11,535 nucleotides of DNA from Paracoccaceae bacterium. GTDB lineage: Bacteria; Pseudomonadota; Alphaproteobacteria; Rhodobacterales; Rhodobacteraceae. Both the position numbers and the translations under genes were made by a program. Below the pieces are notes generated by a model that saw nothing but the letters and a program-made list of their open reading frames with translations, was not told the DNA's origin and did not search any database. Position 1 is the stretch's first letter. Each line of letters starts with the position of its first letter. Positions 7,086 to 11,535 of the stretch are shown here, piece after piece. The DNA is taken from contig DOOI01000047.1 of the NCBI GenBank assembly GCA_003512825.1, positions 1 through 11,535 on the forward strand. The letters run 5' to 3'.

Positions 7086-7661
7086 TCAGCCTGCCTGCAA
7101 CAGCCTCACGGTCTTGCCATAGCCGCCATCCTCAACATAGGCCTGCTCCAGCCCAGAGGGTTTGCGCCGCAAAACCTCGTTGCGATAGGGAAAACGGCCA
7201 AACTGTCGGATCACCTCGCGATGCGCGCGCGCATGCAGCAAATTCGACTCCCCGCTCTGCGGCATCCGCTCCTTCATCAAACGCACACAGCGCTCCTGAT
7301 CACACAGGTTTTCCGAATGCATCAATGGCAGATAGAAAAACTGCCGCGCAGGTTCGTCAATTTTCATGTCCCAGCGCCGATCAATCGCCACTTTGGCCGC
7401 CGCCAGGGCAAGCTTGTCGGTCTCAAAGGCCTTGGCCTCGCCCCGGAACATATTGCGCGGGAATTGATCCGTCAGGATGATATACGCCAGCATACCCGTG
7501 GCATGTGTCAGCCATAGCCCAAACGCCCCCTCTGCCGCTTGATCCCATGGTTTCTCGAACCTCTCGCGGATCTCTGCATCAAGCGCGGGCGGACTGTCAT
7601 ACCAGCCCTTTTGCCCAACTTCATCGAGCCAAAAGGCCAATACTTTTTCAACGGTCGTCAT
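7086..7661 (-). CDS. DUF924 family protein
   Basis: 191-residue soluble, mostly helical protein of the DUF924 family, whose biochemical function I do not know. Family hallmarks are VLAFWLDEVGQKGWY (7-21), LTDQFPRNMFRG (63-74) followed by AFETDKLAL, RQFFYLPLMHSENLCDQE (106-123), and HARAHREVIRQFGRFPYRN (143-161). Conserved Asp65, Gln66, Arg69, His115, His147 and the QFGRFPYRN block could form a binding pocket, but no reaction is established. The start at 7661 is supported by AGGAGG about 8 nt upstream. Length is normal for the family. It lies 136 bp upstream of lpdA in the same direction and has a good promoter candidate of its own. Confidence 0.92.
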   Translation of the reverse strand: MTTVEKVLAFWLDEVGQKGWYDSPPALDAEIRERFEKPWDQAAEGAFGLWLTHATGMLAYIILTDQFPRNMFRGEAKAFETDKLALAAAKVAIDRRWDMKIDEPARQFFYLPLMHSENLCDQERCVRLMKERMPQSGESNLLHARAHREVIRQFGRFPYRNEVLRRKPSGLEQAYVEDGGYGKTVRLLQAG

Positions 7662-7699
7662 CAGCGCCCCTCCTGCACTTCACGTCCCTCTTGCGAGTT

Positions 7700-7728
7700 A
7701 TGTTACAGGAATGAGACACGCCTGTCAC
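7700..7728 (-). promoter_or_regulatory. Candidate promoter of DUF924 gene with inverted repeat
   Basis: On the minus strand GTGACA (7723-7728, 5 of 6 to the -35 consensus), exactly 17 bp, TAACAT (7700-7705, 4 of 6 to the -10). The start of transcription would be about 7692, some 30 nt before the ATG and ahead of the AGGAGG. An imperfect inverted repeat, GTTACAGG (7702-7709) and CCTGTCAC (7721-7728), with one mismatch, overlaps both elements and could be an operator. Confidence 0.45.
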
Positions 7729-7778
7729 AGAGAGTTTCTGCTACAAACTCGCCACTTAGCAGGTCAAATCCGCCGCTT

Positions 7779-9032
7779 TCACTCTTTTGCCAGCTCGTCC
7801 GCGACGTCTTGCGCGTATTCTTGCGCCAATTCCACAGCCACAGGTGTCGAGGTCGGCGCAAGCGGCGCATAGGCGTTGGTATCCGCAACAGCCGGTGCGG
7901 CGCGCTGCGTCATCCGCCAGCCCGCGTAAATCGCAAGCAGCAACAACAAGACCGCCATCAACAAGAAATACCCGCGCGGACCGAAGAAATCCATCGACCA
8001 GCCAATGATCAGCGGCCCGGCAATCGCCCCCAAACCATTGATGAACAACAGCCCCCCCGAGGCCCCCGCCATATCATCGCGCGAAAGGTAATCGTTGGTA
8101 TAGGCAATCAGCAGCGAATAGAGCGGGTTAGATGTGCCGCCAATCAGCGCCGCCGCGAGGATCAACATCACGAAACTGCCCGACGCCAGCGCCCCCAACA
8201 CAGCCGCAACGCCCCCCACACCAGATACAATCAAAATGAGCAAACGGCGGTCCATCCGGTCAGACACCCAACCGATCGGAAATTGCAACAACACCGCCCC
8301 CACATAGAACGACGCCACAAAAGCCGATATCTGCGGCAAGCTCAGCCCTGCTTTGCCGCCATAAACCGCGCTCATCCCAAATTGCGCGGCAAAAACCCCG
8401 CCCAGCAGAAACATCCCCATACAGCCCAGCGGCGAGGCCTCCCAAAGCCGCTTGAGGCTCATCGGTTTCGTGGTGTCAAAAGAGGGCGTCGGGGATGCGG
8501 CCAACAAAATCGGTGCAACCGCAATCGAGACGAGGATCGACGGGATCACAAAAAGCACGAACCCACCGGGATCAGCCACAAGCAACAGACCTTGGGCAAT
8601 CACGATCCCAACCACCTGAACCAGCATGTATAGCGACAAGGCCTTGCCCCGCGTCTCATTCGTCGCCGCCGCGTTCAGCCAGCTCTCCGCCGTAATATAA
8701 ACGCCGCAGAAACAAAACCCGATCACCACCCGCCCCACAGCCCAAATCCACGGATTGGCCAAAGTCGGATACAAGATCAACACTGCCGAAATAAACGAGG
8801 CCAGCGCCGCAAAAACCCTGACATGGCCCACATTGCGGATCATGTTCGGCACCACACGGCTCGCAAAGAGGAACCCAAGGAAATAGGCCGACATCACCAC
8901 CGACATCTCAAAGGTGGAAAACCCTTCGATCGACCCGCGCACCCCCAAAAGCGTGCCCTGCAAGCCATTGCCGATCATCAGCAACAATACCCCAAGCAAC
9001 AGCGCCCAAGCGTTATTCAAAAATCCAAACAT
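7779..9032 (-). CDS. MFS transporter, YcaD-like
   Basis: 417-residue inner-membrane protein of the major facilitator superfamily with twelve predicted helices (about 8-30, 45-60, 72-90, 95-112, 133-152, 158-178, 205-222, 235-255, 263-283, 287-310, 325-346, 354-372). The second-half motif A is visible as GWVSDRMDRR (254-263). CGVYITAESWLNA in helix 4 and RGKALSLYML after it resemble E. coli YcaD and related transporters of unknown substrate, so specificity cannot be given. The C-terminus is a 45-residue hydrophilic Ala/Pro/Glu-rich tail (373-417), longer than needed for transport and probably cytoplasmic. The start ATG 9032 has GGAG (9039-9042) 6 nt upstream. The gene lies 116 bp downstream of queA in the same direction, and a 13-bp palindrome directly precedes its ribosome binding site. 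Confidence 0.92.
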   Translation of the reverse strand: MFGFLNNAWALLLGVLLLMIGNGLQGTLLGVRGSIEGFSTFEMSVVMSAYFLGFLFASRVVPNMIRNVGHVRVFAALASFISAVLILYPTLANPWIWAVGRVVIGFCFCGVYITAESWLNAAATNETRGKALSLYMLVQVVGIVIAQGLLLVADPGGFVLFVIPSILVSIAVAPILLAASPTPSFDTTKPMSLKRLWEASPLGCMGMFLLGGVFAAQFGMSAVYGGKAGLSLPQISAFVASFYVGAVLLQFPIGWVSDRMDRRLLILIVSGVGGVAAVLGALASGSFVMLILAAALIGGTSNPLYSLLIAYTNDYLSRDDMAGASGGLLFINGLGAIAGPLIIGWSMDFFGPRGYFLLMAVLLLLLAIYAGWRMTQRAAPAVADTNAYAPLAPTSTPVAVELAQEYAQDVADELAKE

Positions 9033-9043
9033 GGCTGTCTCCG

Positions 9044-9056
9044 CTCAAGCCTTGAG
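9044..9056. repeat. 13-bp palindrome before MFS ribosome binding site
   Basis: CTCAAG-C-CTTGAG, two perfect 6-bp arms with a single central base, 1 nt upstream of the GGAG of the MFS gene. It may be an operator, or in RNA a hairpin beside the ribosome binding site, although a 1-nt loop would have to open base pairs. Function unproven. Confidence 0.3.
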
Positions 9057-9148
9057 GTCGCGGCTTATTGCACAACCATAAAGGAAAAAAGTCGCCCACG
9101 TATCCGTATCAAGCGACACCTCAAATGCCCCCCCCGACGTGGCAACAC

Positions 9149-10198
9149 TCAAGGCAGCAACAAGGACGCATCGCCATAAGAGAAAAAGCGATATTTTTCG
9201 TTTAATGCATGGCGATAGATCTGCCGCACCCGTTCGGTGCCCATCAAAGCCGACACCAACATCATCAGCGTCGATTTTGGCAGGTGGAAATTGGTCATCA
9301 AAGCATCTGCAACATGAAACTCGAAGCCCGGATAGATAAAGATATCCGTCGCGCCCACCCAAGGTCGAACCGCCCCCGTCTCGCGCGCCGCTGTCTCGAT
9401 CAATCGCAGCGCTGTCGTTCCCACTGGGATCACCCGCCCCCCCGCGGCCTTGGTCGCCGCGATCTCCTCCGCAGCCTTGTCGCTCACTTCCCCCCATTCC
9501 GCATGCATCTTGTGCTGGGTCACATCCTCCACCTTGACTGGCAAAAACGTCCCCGCACCAACATGCAGCGTCACATGGGTGAATGTGACGCCCAGCGCAG
9601 TAAGCTCTGCCAAAAGCGGCGTGTCAAAATGCAACGAGGCCGTCGGTGCGGCAACTGCCCCCGGCCGAGCCGCCCAAACCGTTTGATAATCATGCCGATC
9701 TGCAGCATCCGCATCCCGCTTGGCGGCAATATAGGGCGGCAAAGGCATCTGCCCTGCCACCTCCAACTCTGCATCCAAATCCTCGCCCACCAATGAAAAG
9801 TGCAAGATCCCCTGCCCCTCTTCCTTGGCCACCAGCCGCGCCGACAACCGCTCGGTAAAGCGAATTTCTTCTCCGTCGCGGACCTTCTTCAAAGGCTTCA
9901 ACAACGCCGCCCACACTCCGCCGGCCCGCGGCTCCAGCAACGTGACCTCGATCCGCGCCGCCCCTCCTTCGGCTGTGCCCGCGCGCATCCTCACCCCAGA
10001 CAACCGCGCCGGGATCACCTTGGTGTCATTGAGAACCAATCGATCGCCAGGGCGCAGCCATTGCCCCAATTCCGAAACCCGCGCATCGGTGATCCGCCCT
10101 GCCTCCGCCACAAGCAAGCGTGCCGACGAGCGTGGCCGCGCCGGGCGCGTCGCAATCAACTCATCGGGCAGGTCAAAATCAAAATCATTCAGGTTCAT
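9149..10198 (-). CDS. queA: S-adenosylmethionine:tRNA ribosyltransferase-isomerase
   Basis: Adds and rearranges the ribosyl part of S-adenosylmethionine onto 7-aminomethyl-7-deazaguanine at tRNA position 34, giving epoxyqueuosine in queuosine synthesis (tRNAs for Asn, Asp, His, Tyr). It has 349 residues, against about 350 for the family. Landmarks are [18 protein letters not shown] (6-23), [79 protein letters not shown] and the C-terminal [18 protein letters not shown]. Family members usually have APTAGLHF where this one has APTASLHF, a small change. Its ATG overlaps the stop of the upstream AsmA-like gene (ATGA), with AAGG (10206-10209) 7 nt upstream, so the two are cotranscribed and probably translationally coupled. 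No other queuosine gene is in the window. Confidence 0.97.
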   Translation of the reverse strand: MNLNDFDFDLPDELIATRPARPRSSARLLVAEAGRITDARVSELGQWLRPGDRLVLNDTKVIPARLSGVRMRAGTAEGGAARIEVTLLEPRAGGVWAALLKPLKKVRDGEEIRFTERLSARLVAKEEGQGILHFSLVGEDLDAELEVAGQMPLPPYIAAKRDADAADRHDYQTVWAARPGAVAAPTASLHFDTPLLAELTALGVTFTHVTLHVGAGTFLPVKVEDVTQHKMHAEWGEVSDKAAEEIAATKAAGGRVIPVGTTALRLIETAARETGAVRPWVGATDIFIYPGFEFHVADALMTNFHLPKSTLMMLVSALMGTERVRQIYRHALNEKYRFFSYGDASLLLP

Positions 10199-11535
10199 TG
10201 ACTTACCTTAGGTGCAGGGCGGCGGAATATCTCTCTAAACATGCCCGGCGTAAAGATCGAAAGTGGATTGACCGTCACGCGCGGCGCAGTCGCTGTGCCA
10301 CTAAGCCGATAGTTGAACCCCAACACCCCCTCCCCCTTGCGGGTCAAAACCGACCCGACCCCGTTTAACAAATAGAGCGGCGATACCACTCCTTGCATCT
10401 GCATCTCACCGGATTTCAGCTCATAAATCCCATCCATCGACAATCCAATCGATGCACCCACCGCAGAAGACCGCAGCACAGTCGCCCGCGTCGGCGTCAG
10501 CCGGAAATCGGCTTCGACAGATTGAAACGGTATGCCCTGCCCGTCCAATTGCTCCAAAAGCCCAACCACCGAGACCGCACTCAAAAGCGCGGCCATTGCC
10601 GGGGCCTCACGCAATCGCACATTCGCCACCCGCAAGGCTCCATCATAGGTGCCCGGTGCCCCCACAGGCCGCATGGTAAGGTCAAGCGCCCCTCCCGCTG
10701 CCTTTTTCAACAGCCCCGCCGAAGCAAACACCGCCCCTGCATCCTCCGACGTGATCCGAAATCCCGTCCGCCCACGATCTGGCAACACCTGCCCGGTAAT
10801 CGCAGCCTTGCCATTCACCCGCGCCTTGAAAGCCCCATCAAATCCACGCGCCGTCTCAAAGCGTCCAACAAACTGCGTCAGGGTGATCCCTTCGCTCACA
10901 ATCAAGCGATCCAAAGACAGGGTCACAGGCCCGCCGCCATCTGTGGGCTTGGATGCCGCAGCACCGCGCGTCGCGTCACCGGCTCCCAGCGTGGTCTTTC
11001 GCATGTCGATCCAGCCGCCGCTGATCGAGACCGAGGGCGATTTTCCCGCACCGCGCCCCACCAAAACCACAGGCGCATCCAACCAATCCCCGGCCTTTAC
11101 CCTGCTGAAAACAACACGCTCCAAACTGCCGTCCGCCCGCAACGTCAACCCGCCAAGCGCCTCAAGCCCCGGGGCCTCCAGCGACAACCGCTCCACCGCA
11201 AGCGGCTTCGCCAATCGTCCCGCCACCTCAAGCCGCCCCCGCGCCCCCTCCGGAAACCGCCAGCCGATCTCCGGAATGCCAAGGCGCAGCCCCGCCAAAT
11301 TTGACCGCAGCCGAAACGCGCCCTGTTCGGTGCGGCCCAGCGCAATCTCGATCTGTCCAGTGCTGGAACCGCCGACAGCCCCTTTGGGCACAGCGATCTG
11401 AAACTCCTCAATAAACCGAGGCGAAAGCTCAACCTCCCCCTCAACGCGCGCGGTTTGCCCGGTGCCCGCCCGCAGCGGCAAGGTCACGACCCCCTCAAAC
11501 GGCACCTGCCCCACACGCTCAGCCCCAGATCGGAA
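10195..11535 (-). CDS. AsmA-like C-terminal domain protein, N-terminus missing
   Basis: C-terminal part, about 446 residues, of a large AsmA/DUF3971-type envelope protein. The frame stays open to the right edge, so the start is outside; these proteins usually exceed 1000 residues and are anchored in the inner membrane by an N-terminal helix. The visible region is a series of repeated beta-strand segments (alternating hydrophobic patterns such as [20 protein letters not shown] and FEGVV, GEVEL), as expected for the long beta-rich groove of AsmA-like proteins thought to help move or arrange lipids between membranes. The end is typical: [51 protein letters not shown]. Family membership is clear from pattern; the precise role is not. 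It overlaps queA by 4 bp. The last nine bases of the window may be sequencing adapter, so the first three residues are doubtful. Confidence 0.85.
   Translation of the reverse strand, partial: FRSGAERVGQVPFEGVVTLPLRAGTGQTARVEGEVELSPRFIEEFQIAVPKGAVGGSSTGQIEIALGRTEQGAFRLRSNLAGLRLGIPEIGWRFPEGARGRLEVAGRLAKPLAVERLSLEAPGLEALGGLTLRADGSLERVVFSRVKAGDWLDAPVVLVGRGAGKSPSVSISGGWIDMRKTTLGAGDATRGAAASKPTDGGGPVTLSLDRLIVSEGITLTQFVGRFETARGFDGAFKARVNGKAAITGQVLPDRGRTGFRITSEDAGAVFASAGLLKKAAGGALDLTMRPVGAPGTYDGALRVANVRLREAPAMAALLSAVSVVGLLEQLDGQGIPFQSVEADFRLTPTRATVLRSSAVGASIGLSMDGIYELKSGEMQMQGVVSPLYLLNGVGSVLTRKGEGVLGFNYRLSGTATAPRVTVNPLSIFTPGMFREIFRRPAPKVSQ

Noticed and set aside
7539..8633. 364-residue open frame on the plus strand opposite the MFS and DUF924 genes
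   Set aside because: Composition is Arg/Gln/His/Pro-rich as expected for the complement of GC-rich coding DNA. It has no recognisable domain, and the opposite strand holds two clear genes.
9128..9135. Run of eight C between queA and the MFS gene
   Set aside because: It could slip, but it lies outside coding sequence just after the queA stop, so phase variation of a protein is not supported.
10393..11304. 303-residue open frame antisense to the AsmA-like gene
   Set aside because: Arg/Pro/His-rich shadow frame with no ribosome binding site or domain.
1..11535. tRNA, rRNA, CRISPR, insertion sequence or phage attachment site
   Set aside because: No clover-leaf-like sequence, array of spaced repeats, transposase-like frame or long terminal inverted repeat was seen on reading both strands.

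Overview
The window looks like a chromosomal segment of an alphaproteobacterium, most likely a marine Rhodobacteraceae (Roseobacter-group) member. The reasons are high GC, protein sequences that read like that family, a GTTC-N7-GTTC-type (alphaproteobacterial) SOS box in front of uvrA, and an alphaproteobacterial-style UvrA and AsmA-like protein. This is judged from remembered family sequences, not from a search. No mobile element, CRISPR array, rRNA or tRNA is visible.

Left part, plus strand (1-1623): the 3' end of a 3-hydroxyisobutyrate dehydrogenase gene (mmsB, valine breakdown) overlaps by 4 bp a Crp/Fnr-family regulator gene. That gene is followed by a 66-residue DUF2892 membrane protein. 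A perfect 15-bp palindrome, TGTGAC-N3-GTCACA, sits on the regulator's stop codon upstream of the DUF2892 gene. A strong bidirectional terminator hairpin follows.

Middle (1666-5486): uvrA, the damage-recognition ATPase of nucleotide excision repair, runs on the minus strand with a candidate LexA box upstream. Divergent from it are two small single-domain rhodaneses on the plus strand, ending at a second bidirectional terminator. The Crp-like regulator, DUF2892 protein and rhodaneses together resemble a dispersed sulfane-sulfur/persulfide handling set, interrupted by uvrA. This link is inference.

Right part, minus strand (5552-11535): read in the direction of transcription, the genes are an AsmA-like protein (N-terminus outside the window), queA (tRNA queuosine synthesis, 4-bp overlap), a YcaD-type MFS transporter, a DUF924 protein and lpdA (dihydrolipoyl dehydrogenase, E3). 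The gaps of 116-136 bp between the last three, with recognisable promoter-like sequences before DUF924 and lpdA, suggest separate promoters, not one long operon.

No gene-free stretch exceeds 300 bp. Most of the content is conserved housekeeping. The points that deserve a second look are the palindrome next to the Crp-like gene, the putative sulfur module, the uvrA control region, a repeated start of the first rhodanese, and a 9-base match to Illumina adapter sequence at the extreme right end.
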